64,000 nt of DNA, from the NCBI RefSeq assembly GCF_006716465.1, contig NZ_VFPB01000003.1, positions 356,426 through 420,425 on the forward strand. Reading direction: 5' to 3'. Source of the stretch: Pseudoxanthomonas sp. 3HH-4. GTDB taxonomy: Bacteria > Pseudomonadota > Gammaproteobacteria > Xanthomonadales > Xanthomonadaceae. How positions within the stretch are numbered: position 1 is the first letter of the stretch; each line of letters starts with the position of its first letter. Below the pieces are notes generated by a model, which worked only from the letters and a program-made list of their open reading frames with translations, was not told where the DNA came from and did not search any database. The translations under genes and the position numbers were made by a program. Of the stretch, positions 19,448 through 29,766 are shown one piece after another.

Positions 19448-19549
19448 CGTCGTCCCAGCGAACGCTGGGACCCATTTGCCTTTCCCACGGAAGAGGTAAG
19501 AGGCAAAGGGCAGGATCAAGATGGATCCCAGCGTTCGCTGGGATGACGG
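19448..19549. repeat. Inverted repeat pair of the CCCAGCGAACGCTGGGA type
   Basis: Left arm 19448-19470 and inverted right arm 19524-19549, each itself palindromic, between cheV and the flgB promoter. It may end cheV transcription. The arms enclose about 53 bases. Confidence 0.65.
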
Positions 19550-19592
19550 CACGGGGAATTACTGCCTGCCCGGATGCCGACCTGCCCCGTTC

Positions 19593-19608
19593 TGGCACAC
19601 GCCTTGCA
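19593..19608 (+). promoter_or_regulatory. Sigma-54 promoter of the flgB operon
   Basis: TGGCACACGCCTTGCA, a full RpoN match and identical to the flgA site. It lies 33 bp before the flgB ATG, leaving room for the GGAG ribosome-binding site at 19631. Confidence 0.88.
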
Positions 19609-19641
19609 GCATCCCCGGCAACGGTCTGCCGGAGCGGTGCT

Positions 19642-20028
19642 ATGTCCAATCCCATCTCCAACTACCTGGGTGTCCACGGAGCGGCCCTGCCACTGCGCGA
19701 GCAGCGCATGCAGCTGATCGCCAGCAACCTGTCCAACGCGGATACGCCGAACTACAAGGCGAAGGACCTGAACTTCCAGGCAGCACTGGAGAGCGCGGCG
19801 GCCAAGGCCTCCCCATTGCTGACCACCAGCGAGCAGCACCTGACCTTGCTGGATGCCACCCCCCGCATCTTCGAACGCGCAGGCGTGCAGCCCAGCCTGG
19901 ACGGCAACACCGTCGACGCCGATACCGAACGTGCCGCCTACGGTCGCGCGGCGCTGGAATACCGCGCCTCGCTCAGCTTCATCGAGTCCAAGGTGCGCAC
20001 CATGCTCACCGCGATCACCGGCCAGTAA
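19642..20028 (+). CDS. flgB: Flagellar basal-body rod protein FlgB
   Basis: 128 aa. Proximal rod subunit exported by the flagellar type III system. The N-terminal rod signature LIASNLSNADTPNYKAKD is present, followed by the variable centre and C-terminal helix. ATG 19642 follows GGAG. First gene of a long rod/hook operon. Confidence 0.96.
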   Translation: MSNPISNYLGVHGAALPLREQRMQLIASNLSNADTPNYKAKDLNFQAALESAAAKASPLLTTSEQHLTLLDATPRIFERAGVQPSLDGNTVDADTERAAYGRAALEYRASLSFIESKVRTMLTAITGQ

Positions 20029-20039
20029 GGGGACGCGCC

Positions 20040-20447
20040 ATGAGCAACCTGCCCATCTTCGACGTCGCCGGTTCCGCGCTGCAGGCGCAGTCGGTGCGAC
20101 TGAACACCATCGCCAGCAATCTCTCCAATGCGGATTCCATCGCGTCCTCGCCCGAGGCGGTCTACAAGCCCATCGAGCCGATCTTCCAGGCGCGCCCGCT
20201 GAATGCGGACGGCTCGCTGACATCGGTGCAGGTGAAGGAGATCACCCAAAGCGAAGCACCGCCGATCAAACGCTACGAGCCCGGCCACCCGATGGCCGAT
20301 GGCGACGGTTATGTCTACGCGCCCGATGTCGATCCGGTCGCGCAGATGGTCAACCTGATCTCGGCATCACGCGGCTACCAGGCCGGCGTGGAAGTACTGA
20401 ACACCGCCAAGGAACTCGCCCTGGCCACCCTGACCATGGGCCGCTGA
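20040..20447 (+). CDS. flgC: Flagellar basal-body rod protein FlgC
   Basis: 135 aa rod subunit. N-terminus LNTIASNLSNADSI; C-terminus VNLISASRGYQAGVEVLNTAKELAL, the conserved rod-family helix. Starts 11 bp after flgB. Confidence 0.96.
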   Translation: MSNLPIFDVAGSALQAQSVRLNTIASNLSNADSIASSPEAVYKPIEPIFQARPLNADGSLTSVQVKEITQSEAPPIKRYEPGHPMADGDGYVYAPDVDPVAQMVNLISASRGYQAGVEVLNTAKELALATLTMGR

Positions 20448-20473
20448 CGCCCCGCCACCGAGCGACCACGCAC

Positions 20474-21154
20474 ATGACCACCATCAATGGCGATCCGTTC
20501 GCCGCCATCAACAACGCCACGTCGGGCGCTGCCACCACCAAGAAGGCCGACACGTTGGGCCAGGCCGACTTCATGCGCCTGATGACCGAGCAATTGAGCC
20601 ACCAGGATCCGCTCAAGCCGCTGTCCAACAGCGAGTTCGTCGCCCAGCTGGCGCAGTTCTCCACCGTGCAGGGCATCAGCGAACTCAACACCACCGTCGG
20701 CGGTTTCACCTCGGCGCTGACCGGCGACCAGGTGCTGAAGGGCGCCTCGTTGGTCGGACACTCGGTGGTTGTGCCGTCCGAATCCATCGCCCTGCCCGCC
20801 TCGGGCAGTGCCACCGGCCTGGTGATGTCGCCGGGCGCGGGCAAGGTGACCTTCGAGATCAAGGACGCCAGCGGCGTGGTCGTGGACACCGTCGAGGTGG
20901 AAGCGACCGGCAAGGGCGAGACCGCATTTGCCTGGGACGGCCTGAAGACCAACGGCGAACGCGCAGCCGCCGGTGCGTACTCCATCAAGGCCACGCACAC
21001 CGCCACCGATGGCACCGGCACTGCGCTCAATACCTACGTCGACGCCACCGTGGACAGCGTGACCATCGGCTCCGACGGGCTGTACCTCAACCTGCCCGGT
21101 CTGGGCACCGCTCCGCTCGACTACGTGCTGCGCATCGGCAAGTCGGCGTCCTGA
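20474..21154 (+). CDS. flgD: Flagellar hook assembly protein (hook cap) FlgD
   Basis: 226 aa. Conserved N-terminal segment LGQADFMRLMTEQLSHQDPLKP (positions about 22-43), then a FlgD Ig-like and Tudor-like core ending DYVLRIG. It caps the growing hook so that FlgE polymerises, and is later discarded. Confidence 0.95.
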   Translation: MTTINGDPFAAINNATSGAATTKKADTLGQADFMRLMTEQLSHQDPLKPLSNSEFVAQLAQFSTVQGISELNTTVGGFTSALTGDQVLKGASLVGHSVVVPSESIALPASGSATGLVMSPGAGKVTFEIKDASGVVVDTVEVEATGKGETAFAWDGLKTNGERAAAGAYSIKATHTATDGTGTALNTYVDATVDSVTIGSDGLYLNLPGLGTAPLDYVLRIGKSAS

Positions 21155-21190
21155 CCTCTCACTCCCACCGCATCCTGCAAGGAGTCATCC

Positions 21191-22411
21191 ATGGCTTTCA
21201 ACAGCTCGCTGTCCGGCATGAGGGCGGCCAACGCCGACCTCAACGTCACCTCGCACAACATCGCCAACGTCAACACCACCGGTTTCAAGGAGTCGCGCGC
21301 GGAGTTCGCGGAGGTGTTCTCCACCACTGGCTACGGCCTGCTGCAGAACGGCATCGGCGCGGGCGTGCGGGTGACCAACGTGGCCCAGCAGTTCTCGCAG
21401 GGCGACATCAACCAGACCGGACGCTACCTGGACCTGGCGGTGGACCGCGAAGGCTTCTTCACCGTCAGCAACAACGGGACGAACGTGTACACGCGCGCCG
21501 GCAACTTCCAGCGCGATCCCGACGGCTACGTGACCACGCCTGACGGCTACCGCCTCCAGGTGTTCCCCCCACGCGCCGACGGTATCGGCTTCGACACCGG
21601 CAATCTGGTCGACCTGCAGTTGCTGACCACCGACAGTGCGCCCGCGCCGACCACCAACGTCGACCTCGGCGTCACCCTGCCCGGCAATGCCGCGCAGCCG
21701 ACCATCACCCCGTTCTCGCCGACCGACAGCGCCAGCTACAACGAGACCACCTCGGTCACCGTGTACGACTCGCTGGGCGTCGCCCACCAGCAGGCCGTCT
21801 ACTACGTGAAGACGGCGAATCCGAACGAGTGGCAGATGCATACGTACGTGGACGGTGCTTCGATGGGCGCACCGACCACGGTGCAGTTCGACAACAACGG
21901 CACGCTCACCGCGCCGGCCAACGGCCTGGTGACGCTGGCGCCGTTCACGCCCAGCACCGGCGCCGGCGTGCTGAACATGACGATGAACATCAGCGGCACC
22001 ACGCAGTACGGCGAGCAGTTCGCCAAGCGCATCCAGAACCAGGACGGCTATGCCACCGGCAAGCTCAACGAGTTCAGCGTGTCGCCCGAAGGCGTGGTAT
22101 TCGCACGCTACTCCAATGGCGTGGACCGGGCCATCGGCCAGGTGGGCCTGGCCAACTTCACCAACCCACAAGGTCTGGTGTCACAGGGCAACAACACGTG
22201 GACGCACAGCTTCGCCTCCGGTGAGCCGCGCATCGGGGCGCCGGGCACCTCGGACTTCGGCCAGGTAGCCTCCGGCGCGCTCGAAGCCTCGACCGTGGAT
22301 CTGACCGAGCAACTGGTGAACATGATCGTGGCGCAGCGCAACTTCCAGGCGAACTCGCAGATGCTGTCCACGCAGGACCAGATCACCCAGACGGTCATCA
22401 ACATCAGGTGA
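21191..22411 (+). CDS. flgE: Flagellar hook protein FlgE
   Basis: 406 aa, normal for short FlgE. N-terminus with MRAANADLNVTSHNIANVNT and GFKESRAEFAEVF; central hook domains; C-terminus LVNMIVAQRNFQANSQMLST. The ATG is preceded by AAGGAG. Forms the hook filament. Confidence 0.97.
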   Translation: MAFNSSLSGMRAANADLNVTSHNIANVNTTGFKESRAEFAEVFSTTGYGLLQNGIGAGVRVTNVAQQFSQGDINQTGRYLDLAVDREGFFTVSNNGTNVYTRAGNFQRDPDGYVTTPDGYRLQVFPPRADGIGFDTGNLVDLQLLTTDSAPAPTTNVDLGVTLPGNAAQPTITPFSPTDSASYNETTSVTVYDSLGVAHQQAVYYVKTANPNEWQMHTYVDGASMGAPTTVQFDNNGTLTAPANGLVTLAPFTPSTGAGVLNMTMNISGTTQYGEQFAKRIQNQDGYATGKLNEFSVSPEGVVFARYSNGVDRAIGQVGLANFTNPQGLVSQGNNTWTHSFASGEPRIGAPGTSDFGQVASGALEASTVDLTEQLVNMIVAQRNFQANSQMLSTQDQITQTVINIR

Positions 22412-22563
22412 TTCGTGATGCGTGAGGGGTGATTCGCAAAAGCGCTGACATCTGAAGAACGGCAAGCCGGGTCACCGTCAGCACCCGCGACAGATCCCGC
22501 TCCAGCCCTTACCAATCACGATTCACCAATCACCAATCACCACCCACCCATCACGAGCCTTCC
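22412..22563 (+). repeat. Low-complexity inverted GATT/AATC-rich spacer between flgE and flgF
   Basis: The gap starts with GTGATTCGTGATGCGTGAGG and ends with several CCAATCAC motifs, which pair as an imperfect long hairpin. No gene is seen. It may alter the flgE/flgF ratio. Confidence 0.5.
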
Positions 22564-23316
22564 ATGGACAAAGCCCTCTACGTCGCGATGACCGGCGCCC
22601 GCGCCTCGCTGCAGGCACAGGGCACCGTGTCGCACAATCTGGCTAATGTGGACACGAAGGGCTTCAAGGCGGCGCTGGCCGGCACCGAGGCGTTCAAGAT
22701 CCAGGGACAGGGCTTTCCTTCACGCGTGGACGCGATGCTGATCGACCCTGGTTTCGACGGGCGCACCGGCTCGCAGATGGTCACCGGTCGTTCGCTGGAC
22801 GTTTCGCTGCAGCCGAACCGCTGGATGGCGGTACAGGCCGCCGACGGTGGCACCGCGTACACGCGCAACGGCGAGCTCAACGTCACCCCGAACGGCCAGC
22901 TGGTCACCGCGGGCGGCCGCGCAGTGCTGGACGACAACGGCAATCCCATTGCGATACCGCCGGCACAGTCGATCGACATCGGCGCCGACGGTACGGTATC
23001 GATCATCCCGCAGGGCGAAGGTCCGCAGACCATGGCGATCGTCGGCCGCATGCGCATCGTCGAGGGGGCGCAGTCGCAGCTGGCCCGCGGCGGCGACGGG
23101 CTGATGCGTCCATCGGACCCGCAGGCGCCCGCATTGCCCGTCGCCAACGGCAACAGCCTGACGATGGGCGTGCTGGAAGGCAGCAATGTGGATGCGGCCG
23201 GTGCGCTGGTGCAGATGATCCAGTTGCAGCGGCAGTTCGAGATGCAGGTGAAGGTGATCCGGACGGGCGATGAGATGGCGCAATCGTCGAACCAGTTGCT
23301 GCGCCTCGGTGGCTGA
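22564..23316 (+). CDS. flgF: Flagellar basal-body rod protein FlgF
   Basis: 250-aa proximal rod protein. N-terminal rod signature TVSHNLANVDTKGFKAALAG; C-terminus ALVQMIQLQRQFEMQVKVIR. A hairpin and a ~500-bp palindromic element separate it from flgG, its usual immediate neighbour. Confidence 0.96.
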   Translation: MDKALYVAMTGARASLQAQGTVSHNLANVDTKGFKAALAGTEAFKIQGQGFPSRVDAMLIDPGFDGRTGSQMVTGRSLDVSLQPNRWMAVQAADGGTAYTRNGELNVTPNGQLVTAGGRAVLDDNGNPIAIPPAQSIDIGADGTVSIIPQGEGPQTMAIVGRMRIVEGAQSQLARGGDGLMRPSDPQAPALPVANGNSLTMGVLEGSNVDAAGALVQMIQLQRQFEMQVKVIRTGDEMAQSSNQLLRLGG

Positions 23317-23327
23317 TGCTTCTTGAG

Positions 23328-23363
23328 CCCCTCTCCCGCCGGGAGAGGGGTTGGGGTGAGGGG
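23328..23363 (+). terminator. Hairpin after flgF (CCCCTCTCCC repeat family)
   Basis: Stem CCCCTCTCCC / GGGAGAGGGG 12 bp after the flgF stop, followed by TTGGGGTGAGGGG. It lacks a true T-run but could weaken read-through into the repeat element. Confidence 0.5.
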
Positions 23364-23456
23364 CAACGAAGCCTGTATCCCTGCACATCTTTCTGGTACG
23401 ACGCCCGCGACGACTGGGTTTCATGGTCTGTCGGGTTGGGCCTTCTTTTGTCGATG

Positions 23457-23950
23457 CATGGTGCCGCTCGCCGCGGGGCCTTACTTTCTTTGCTTGTGCA
23501 AAGAAAGTAAGCAAAGAAAGCACACCCAAGGCGGCGCGCCCTCCGCTTCGCTCCGGGTCCGCGAGCGGGCCGGGAATTTCCGTAAGGCACATCCAGGTGC
23601 CATACGGAAACGCCGTCATCCATGACGGCGCCCTTCGGGTTTTACCCTGCCCACTCGCCGCGCCTCATGGGGACCCGAAGGCAACATCAACAGCAAAGAC
23701 GCGCGCCGATCCGTCGGGTGCGGCTCTTGGGGCCCCTTAGGTCCGGCAGTCACGGCGGGTAAAACCCCGCAGGGGCGGCGCACAGGACGTGCGCCGTTTT
23801 CGGCCGGGGCAGGAGGCCCCGTCCGAAAATCCCCGTCGTGACTGCGCACCCGCCGCGCAGCGGCGGGCGGACCGCCGGGGTGTGTTTCTTTTGCCTACTT
23901 TTCTTTGCAAAAGCAAAGAAAAGTAGGGCCCCCGCGGCCAGCGGCGCCAT
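23457..23950. repeat. Long-palindrome dispersed element, copy 2, between flgF and flgG
   Basis: About 494 bp, same orientation and nested-arm structure as the copy at 17821-18345. Left end ATGGTGCCGCTCGCCGCGGG with CTTTCTTTGCTTGTGCAAAG; right end the near complement. It fills the middle of an 804-bp gap (23317-24120). No gene is supported in that gap: short frames inside change between the two copies and have no ribosome-binding sites. Confidence 0.8.
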
Positions 23951-24042
23951 GCCGCCGAGCAAGTGGACTCTCCGGCCCCGCCGTCCGCCATCTTTCCGCC
24001 GCACAGGCTCCGACGCCCGCGCCGGACTTACGGCGCCCATTC

Positions 24043-24058
24043 CGGCACAGGACTTGCT
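24043..24058 (+). promoter_or_regulatory. Sigma-54 promoter of the flgG operon
   Basis: CGGCACAGGACTTGCT, RpoN-type with GG and GC 10 bases apart, 63 bp before the flgG ATG and just after the palindromic element. It would keep flgG-L expressed although the element splits the cluster. Confidence 0.8.
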
Positions 24059-24120
24059 TGAGAGGAGGCGAGGAACCGCACCACGCGGCCCCACCCCTTC
24101 CACCAGCGAGGAACCACGCC

Positions 24121-24906
24121 ATGAACCAGGCCCTCTGGGTCGCCAAGACCGGACTGGACGCGCAGCAGACGCGCATGTCCGTGGTCTCCAACAACCTGGC
24201 GAACACCAACACCACCGGCTTCAAGCGCGACCGCGCCAGCTTCGAAGACCTGCTCTACCAGCAGGTGCGCCAGCCCGGCGGCTCCACGTCCTCGCAGACG
24301 CAGCTGCCGTCCGGCCTACAGCTCGGCACCGGCGTCCGCGTCGTATCCACCTCCAAGGACTTCCAGCAGGGCAACCCGCAGCAGACCGGCCGCTCGCTGG
24401 ACGTCATGGTCAACGGTCGCGGTTTCTTCGAAGTGCTGCTGCCCGACGGTTCACCGGCTTACACGCGCGACGGCTCGTTCCAGATCAATGCACAGGGCGA
24501 ACTGGTCACCAACAGCGGCTACCCCGTGCAACCCGGCATCCAGGTGCCCGAGGGTGCGCAGTCGATGACCATCGGCAACGACGGCACCGTCAGCGTAACC
24601 ATGGCCGGTCAAGCGCAGGCGCTGGAGATCGGCTCGCTCACGCTCACCGACTTCGTCAATCCGTCCGGCCTGCAGGCCAAGGGCGAAAACCTCTACGTCG
24701 AGACCACCGCTTCCGGCCCCGCGCAGAACGGCACGCCCGGCCTCAACGGCTTGGGCAGCGTCGTACAGGGCTCGCTGGAAGGCTCCAACGTCAACGTCGT
24801 GGAGGAGCTGGTCAGCATGATCGAAACCCAGCGCGCCTACGAAATGAACGCCAAGGCCATCTCCACCACCGACTCGATGTTGGGCTACCTCAACAACAAC
24901 GTCTGA
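24121..24906 (+). CDS. flgG: Flagellar distal rod protein FlgG
   Basis: 261 aa, standard length. N-terminus [20 protein letters not shown] and [21 protein letters not shown]-terminus [23 protein letters not shown] 24121 is chosen by family alignment; the frame is open upstream into the repeat. Confidence 0.97.
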   Translation: MNQALWVAKTGLDAQQTRMSVVSNNLANTNTTGFKRDRASFEDLLYQQVRQPGGSTSSQTQLPSGLQLGTGVRVVSTSKDFQQGNPQQTGRSLDVMVNGRGFFEVLLPDGSPAYTRDGSFQINAQGELVTNSGYPVQPGIQVPEGAQSMTIGNDGTVSVTMAGQAQALEIGSLTLTDFVNPSGLQAKGENLYVETTASGPAQNGTPGLNGLGSVVQGSLEGSNVNVVEELVSMIETQRAYEMNAKAISTTDSMLGYLNNNV

Positions 24907-24928
24907 TCCACGCATACCGGGAACCGCC

Positions 24929-25615
24929 ATGAAGCGCTCCACGTCCGCCACCACCCTCGCCTGCGCGCTGATGCTGCTGCCGGGCTGCGCACGCTACTAC
25001 GGCGACGTGCGCCCGTACGCGCCGATGCAGCCCATCCAGCCCATCGTCGCCGCGCAGGCGCCGGCCACCGCCGGCTCCATCTACCGCGCCGGCCCCGGAC
25101 TGAATCTCTATGCCGACCGCCGCGCCCGCGACGTCGGCGACCTGCTGACGATCAACCTGGTGGAGAACACCACCGCGCAGACCTCGGCCACCACCTCGGT
25201 GGACAAGAGCAGCGAGATCAGCATGGCCGCACCGAACATCGCCGGTGCGCCCGTTACCTGGAACGGACGCGACATCCTCAGCGCATCGGTCAACGGCGAG
25301 CGTGGCTTCAACGGCGCCGGCAACAGCGCGCAGAGCAACAAGCTGCAGGGCAGCGTGACGGTCACCGTGATCCAGCGCCTGCCCAACGGCAACCTGGTCG
25401 TGCAGGGGCAGAAGAACATGCGCCTCAACCAGGGCGACGAGCTGGTGCAGATCCAGGGCATCGTGCGCCCCGCCGACATCAACCCGGACAACACCATTTC
25501 CTCGGGCAAGGTTGCCGACGCCCGTATCGCCTATGGCGGCCGCGGTGCGATCGCGCAGTCCAATTCGATGGGCTGGCTGGGCCGCTTCTTCAACTCCCCG
25601 ATCTTCCCCAACTGA
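24929..25615 (+). CDS. flgH: Flagellar L-ring lipoprotein FlgH
   Basis: 228 aa. Lipoprotein signal ending in the lipobox LPGC (Cys about 19). The L-ring core shows [14 protein letters not shown] and [13 protein letters not shown], and ends in [11 protein letters not shown], typical of FlgH. Forms the outer-membrane bushing of the motor. Confidence 0.97.
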   Translation: MKRSTSATTLACALMLLPGCARYYGDVRPYAPMQPIQPIVAAQAPATAGSIYRAGPGLNLYADRRARDVGDLLTINLVENTTAQTSATTSVDKSSEISMAAPNIAGAPVTWNGRDILSASVNGERGFNGAGNSAQSNKLQGSVTVTVIQRLPNGNLVVQGQKNMRLNQGDELVQIQGIVRPADINPDNTISSGKVADARIAYGGRGAIAQSNSMGWLGRFFNSPIFPN

Positions 25616-25623
25616 GCGCCGTG

Positions 25624-26805
25624 ATGGACACCAACGACTCCCACCACGCAGCGCCGACGCCCGCGAAGAAACCGCGTCGCATCGACACCTATACGCTGCT
25701 GGGGCTGCTGGCGTGGATCGGGCTGGTGCTGCTCTGCCTGGCCCCCGCCGCGCGTGCCGAACGCATCAAGGACCTGGCCCAGGTCGGTGGCGTGCGCAGC
25801 AATCCGCTGGTCGGCTACGGCCTGGTCGTGGGCCTGGATGGCAGCGGCGACCGCACCAGCCAGGCGCCCTTCACCGTGCAGAGCCTGAAGAACATGCTGG
25901 GCGAACTGGGCGTCAACGTGCCGGCCAACGTCAATCCGCAGCTGAAGAACGTGGCCGCCGTGGCGATCCACGCCGACCTGCCCGCCTTCGCCAAGCCGGG
26001 CCAGCCCATCGACATCACCGTGTCGTCCATCGGTAACGCCACTTCCCTGCGCGGCGGCAGCCTGCTGATGGCACCCTTGCGCGGTGCCGATGGCGAGGTC
26101 TACGCCATCGCCCAGGGCAACCTGGTGGTCGGTGGCTTCGGCGCGCAGGGCAAGGACGGTTCACGCGTGTCGGTCAACATCCCCAGCGTCGGCCGCATTC
26201 CGAATGGCGCCACGGTCGAACGCGCGATACCGAATGCGCTCGACAGCGGTGACGGTACCATCACCCTCAACCTGCACCGCGCCGATTTCACTACGGTCTC
26301 GCGCATGGTCGCGGCGCTGGAACAGAACTTCGGCGTCGGCAATGCCTATGCGCTGGATGCCGTCACGGTCGCCGTACGTGCGCCGGCCGACATGTCCCGT
26401 CGCATCAACTTCCTCGCACAGCTCGAGAACCTGGAACTCACTCCCGGCAGTGCGCCGGCCAAGGTGATCGTCAACGCGCGCACCGGCACCGTGGTGATCG
26501 GCGCGCAGGTGCAGGTGATGCCGGCGGCGGTGACGCATGGCTCGCTGACGGTGACCATCACCGAATCGGCCAATGTCAGCCAGCCGAATGAATTCTCGCG
26601 TGGCGGCAATACGGTGGTGACACCCGAATCGACCGTCTCCATCAGCCAGGAAGGCAACCGGATGTTCAAGTTCGAGGGCGGCACATCGCTGGACGAAATC
26701 GTCCGCGCGGTGAACGAAGTCGGTGCCGCGCCCGGCGACCTCATCGCGATCCTGGAAGCCCTGAAGCAGGCCGGTGCCCTGCGGGCAGAGCTCGAGGTGA
26801 TCTGA
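25624..26805 (+). CDS. flgI: Flagellar P-ring protein FlgI
   Basis: 393 aa. A charged N-terminal extension of about 24 residues precedes the hydrophobic signal segment ([21 protein letters not shown]). The mature protein begins [21 protein letters not shown], highly conserved in FlgI, and ends with the [14 protein letters not shown] region. ATG 25624 is used; GTG 25621 is adjacent. Forms the peptidoglycan ring with help from FlgA. Confidence 0.96.
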   Translation: MDTNDSHHAAPTPAKKPRRIDTYTLLGLLAWIGLVLLCLAPAARAERIKDLAQVGGVRSNPLVGYGLVVGLDGSGDRTSQAPFTVQSLKNMLGELGVNVPANVNPQLKNVAAVAIHADLPAFAKPGQPIDITVSSIGNATSLRGGSLLMAPLRGADGEVYAIAQGNLVVGGFGAQGKDGSRVSVNIPSVGRIPNGATVERAIPNALDSGDGTITLNLHRADFTTVSRMVAALEQNFGVGNAYALDAVTVAVRAPADMSRRINFLAQLENLELTPGSAPAKVIVNARTGTVVIGAQVQVMPAAVTHGSLTVTITESANVSQPNEFSRGGNTVVTPESTVSISQEGNRMFKFEGGTSLDEIVRAVNEVGAAPGDLIAILEALKQAGALRAELEVI

Positions 26806-26806
26806 C

Positions 26807-27871
26807 ATGACCAGCACGCCTATCGGCGCACTGAATTCTCCCCTGCCGCTGGCCGACGCCAGCGGCAAGCCCGACAACGCCCGCATCCACGATGTCGCGC
26901 GGAAGCTGGAGGGCCAGTTCGCACAGATGATGATCAAGTGCATGCGCGAGGCAGGCTTCGGGGATTCGCTCTTCCCGGGTGAAAACCAGGTGTTCCGCGA
27001 CATGTACGACCAGCAGATCGCCACCGCGATGTCGCAGGGACGCGGGCTGGGACTGGCGCCGATGATCGCGCGCCAGCTGGGTGCCACCGACACCCCGGCA
27101 CCTGTGGCGACCAACACCGCCCTGTCGGCGTATCGCCGCATGATGCCCACGGCCGAAGCGGCGGACTCCATGCTCGACGCCATCGCTGGCCGCGGCATCG
27201 GCAGCGGCACCGTGCGCAACGATGCCGGCATGCCGGCCACGATCACGCTGGACACCATCACCGTGCGTCCCGATGCGGCCTGCGACGAGGTCGAGAGCGT
27301 GGCATCGGCCGACCCGTCGAAATACGCTCGCAACACACCGGAGCGCTTCGTCGCCGAGATCTGGGACCACGCCAAGCAGGCCGCGAAGGAACTGGGCGTG
27401 GATCCGCGCGCCCTGGTCGCGCAGGCCGCGCTGGAAACCGGCTGGGGCAAGCGCCAGATCAGGACCGGCGACGGCGACAGCGCGCACAACCTGTTCGGCA
27501 TCAAGGCCACCGGCTGGAAGGGCGAGCGTGCCCGCACCGCCACGCACGAGTACAGCAACGGCGTGAAACACAGCGAGACCGCTGACTTCCGTGCGTACGC
27601 TTCGCCCGCCGAAAGCTTCGCCGACTACGTTCGCCTGCTGAAGAACAACCCGCGCTACCAGCAGGCGCTCGCGGCGGGCAAGGACATCGCCGGCTTCGCC
27701 CGCGGCCTGCAACGCGCCGGCTACGCCACCGATCCCACCTACGCCAACAAGATCGCCTCGATCGCCAACGGGCCCACGCTGGGCAAGGTGTTGTCGGCGA
27801 TCGGCGACACCGTCGGCGGCAAGATCGGCGGCCTCGTCGGCAATGCCATCGGCAACGCACTGCAGCGCTGA
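26807..27871 (+). CDS. flgJ: Flagellar rod assembly protein / peptidoglycan hydrolase FlgJ
   Basis: 354 aa, bifunctional type. N-terminal rod-binding domain (about 25-100: KLEGQFAQMMIKCMREAGFG, PMIARQL). C-terminal glucosaminidase/muramidase domain (about 180-320) with catalytic-type Glu in QAALETGWGK and the NLFGIKA motif. It opens peptidoglycan for the rod. A Gly-rich tail follows. Confidence 0.95.
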   Translation: MTSTPIGALNSPLPLADASGKPDNARIHDVARKLEGQFAQMMIKCMREAGFGDSLFPGENQVFRDMYDQQIATAMSQGRGLGLAPMIARQLGATDTPAPVATNTALSAYRRMMPTAEAADSMLDAIAGRGIGSGTVRNDAGMPATITLDTITVRPDAACDEVESVASADPSKYARNTPERFVAEIWDHAKQAAKELGVDPRALVAQAALETGWGKRQIRTGDGDSAHNLFGIKATGWKGERARTATHEYSNGVKHSETADFRAYASPAESFADYVRLLKNNPRYQQALAAGKDIAGFARGLQRAGYATDPTYANKIASIANGPTLGKVLSAIGDTVGGKIGGLVGNAIGNALQR

Positions 27872-27885
27872 TCCAGGGAGCACGC

Positions 27886-29766
27886 ATGTCCAACCTTCTC
27901 GCCACCGGCAGCAGCGCCCTCCTCGCTTTCCAGCGCGCCCTGTCCACGGTCAGCCACAACGTCGCCAACATCAACACGCCGGGCTACTCGCGCCAGCGGG
28001 CCGAATTCGAAGCGCGCGACGGCACCTTCTTCGGCCAGGGCTACCAGGGCAACGGCGTGCAGATCGTCGACGTGCGCCGCATGGCCGACTCGCTGGCCAC
28101 CTCGCGCCTGCTCGACAGTGGCGGCGAACTCTCGCGCCTGCAGCAGTTGTCGGTCCTCTCCACCCGGCTCGACCAGCTGTTCTCCGAGAAGGCGACCGGC
28201 ATCAGTGCGCCGTGGTCCAGTTTCTTCGATTCGGTCAGCGCGCTGTCCTCCAACGCCGCCGGCTCCGCCGACCGCGAAAGCGTGCTGGCGCAGGCGAATG
28301 CGCTGGTCACCCGCTTCCGCCAGATCGACCAGCATCTCGACGGCTTGGATACCGAAGTCAATGCGGGCCTGACCGCCGCCACGGGCGAAGTGAACCGCCT
28401 GGCGAAGGAGATCGCCCAGCTCAACGGCCAGATCGGCGGCAATACGAATCCCTCCGGCGACCTGCTCGACCGTCGCGACCAGCTGATCAGCGAACTGGTC
28501 GCCTTCACCGGCGGCAACGCAGTGACGCAGGACGGCGGACTGGTCAACGTGTTCAGCGCCGGTGGGCAACCCCTGGTGGTCGGTGCGAGCGCCAGCACGC
28601 TGGTCACCGTGCCCGATGCGTATCGTCCCGAGCGCCTGCAGGTGGCGCTGGAAACCAATGGCCAGCGCATCACCCTGGACAAGCGCGCGCTTGGCGGCCA
28701 GATCGGTGGACTGATCGAGTTCCGTACCACGGTGCTTGACCCGGCCGTGGCCGAACTGGGGCGCGTGGCCACCTCGCTGGCGCAAACCTTCAACGAAGGG
28801 CATCGCGCCGGCATGGACCAGTACGGCCAGCTGGGAAGCGATTTCTTCAGCCTGCCCGCGCCGCGTATCTCATCGAACGCCGGCAACACCGGCAATGCCG
28901 TCCTCCAGACGTCGGTCGGGAGCGTCTCCGCGCTCAATGCGCAGAATGTGTTGCTGCGCTTCGACGGCAGCGCATGGGTGGCGACACATCCGGAGAGCAG
29001 CGCCACCATCGCGACCACGGGCACGGGTACCGCGGCCGATCCGCTGGTGGTGAACGGCGTGGAGATCGTGCTGGCTTCCGGCACGCCGGCCACCAATGAC
29101 CGTTTCCTGCTGCAACCCACCGCGGGCGCGGCCGGCAACCTGGGCGTGGCGATTACCGATCCCGGCCGCATCGCCGCCGCCACGCCGGTCAAGGCCACGA
29201 CCGACATGGCCAACACCGGCAGCGGCAAGCTGAGCGGACTGAAGGTGACCGACGCGGCCAACGCAGGCCTGCTGGCGCCGGTGGACATCGAGTTCATCGA
29301 CGCCACGCAATACACCATCAACGGCACCGGCCCGTTTCCCTACACACCAGGGCAGACCATCGCGTCGAATGGCTGGAGCCTGGTATTGGATGGTGCGCCT
29401 GCCGCAGGCGACACCTTCAGCGTGGGCCCGACCGGCGCCAACTCCAGCGACAACGGCAATGCCAAGCTGCTGTCGAACCTGGACGATGCGCGCGCGCTCA
29501 ACGGCGGCACGCTGACGCTCAATGGCGCCATCGGCGGGCTCACCACGCAGGTCGGCTCGGCGGCACGCCAGGCGGACTATTCCGCGCAGGCGCAGCAGGT
29601 CATCCATGACCAGGCCCAGGCTGCGCGCGATGCGATTTCCGGCGTCAACCTTGACGAAGAGGCCGCCGACCTGATGCGCCTGCAGCAGGCATACCAGGCC
29701 GCGTCGCAGATCATCGCCACCGCCGATACCCTGTTCCAGGCGCTGCTGGGAGCCACTCGCCGATGA
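27886..29766 (+). CDS. flgK: Flagellar hook-associated protein 1 FlgK
   Basis: 626 aa. N-terminus LLAFQRALSTVSHNVANINT with GYSRQRAEF; C-terminal helix GVNLDEEAADLMRLQQAYQA. It joins hook and filament. The stop overlaps the flgL ATG by 4 bp. Confidence 0.96.
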   Translation: MSNLLATGSSALLAFQRALSTVSHNVANINTPGYSRQRAEFEARDGTFFGQGYQGNGVQIVDVRRMADSLATSRLLDSGGELSRLQQLSVLSTRLDQLFSEKATGISAPWSSFFDSVSALSSNAAGSADRESVLAQANALVTRFRQIDQHLDGLDTEVNAGLTAATGEVNRLAKEIAQLNGQIGGNTNPSGDLLDRRDQLISELVAFTGGNAVTQDGGLVNVFSAGGQPLVVGASASTLVTVPDAYRPERLQVALETNGQRITLDKRALGGQIGGLIEFRTTVLDPAVAELGRVATSLAQTFNEGHRAGMDQYGQLGSDFFSLPAPRISSNAGNTGNAVLQTSVGSVSALNAQNVLLRFDGSAWVATHPESSATIATTGTGTAADPLVVNGVEIVLASGTPATNDRFLLQPTAGAAGNLGVAITDPGRIAAATPVKATTDMANTGSGKLSGLKVTDAANAGLLAPVDIEFIDATQYTINGTGPFPYTPGQTIASNGWSLVLDGAPAAGDTFSVGPTGANSSDNGNAKLLSNLDDARALNGGTLTLNGAIGGLTTQVGSAARQADYSAQAQQVIHDQAQAARDAISGVNLDEEAADLMRLQQAYQAASQIIATADTLFQALLGATRR

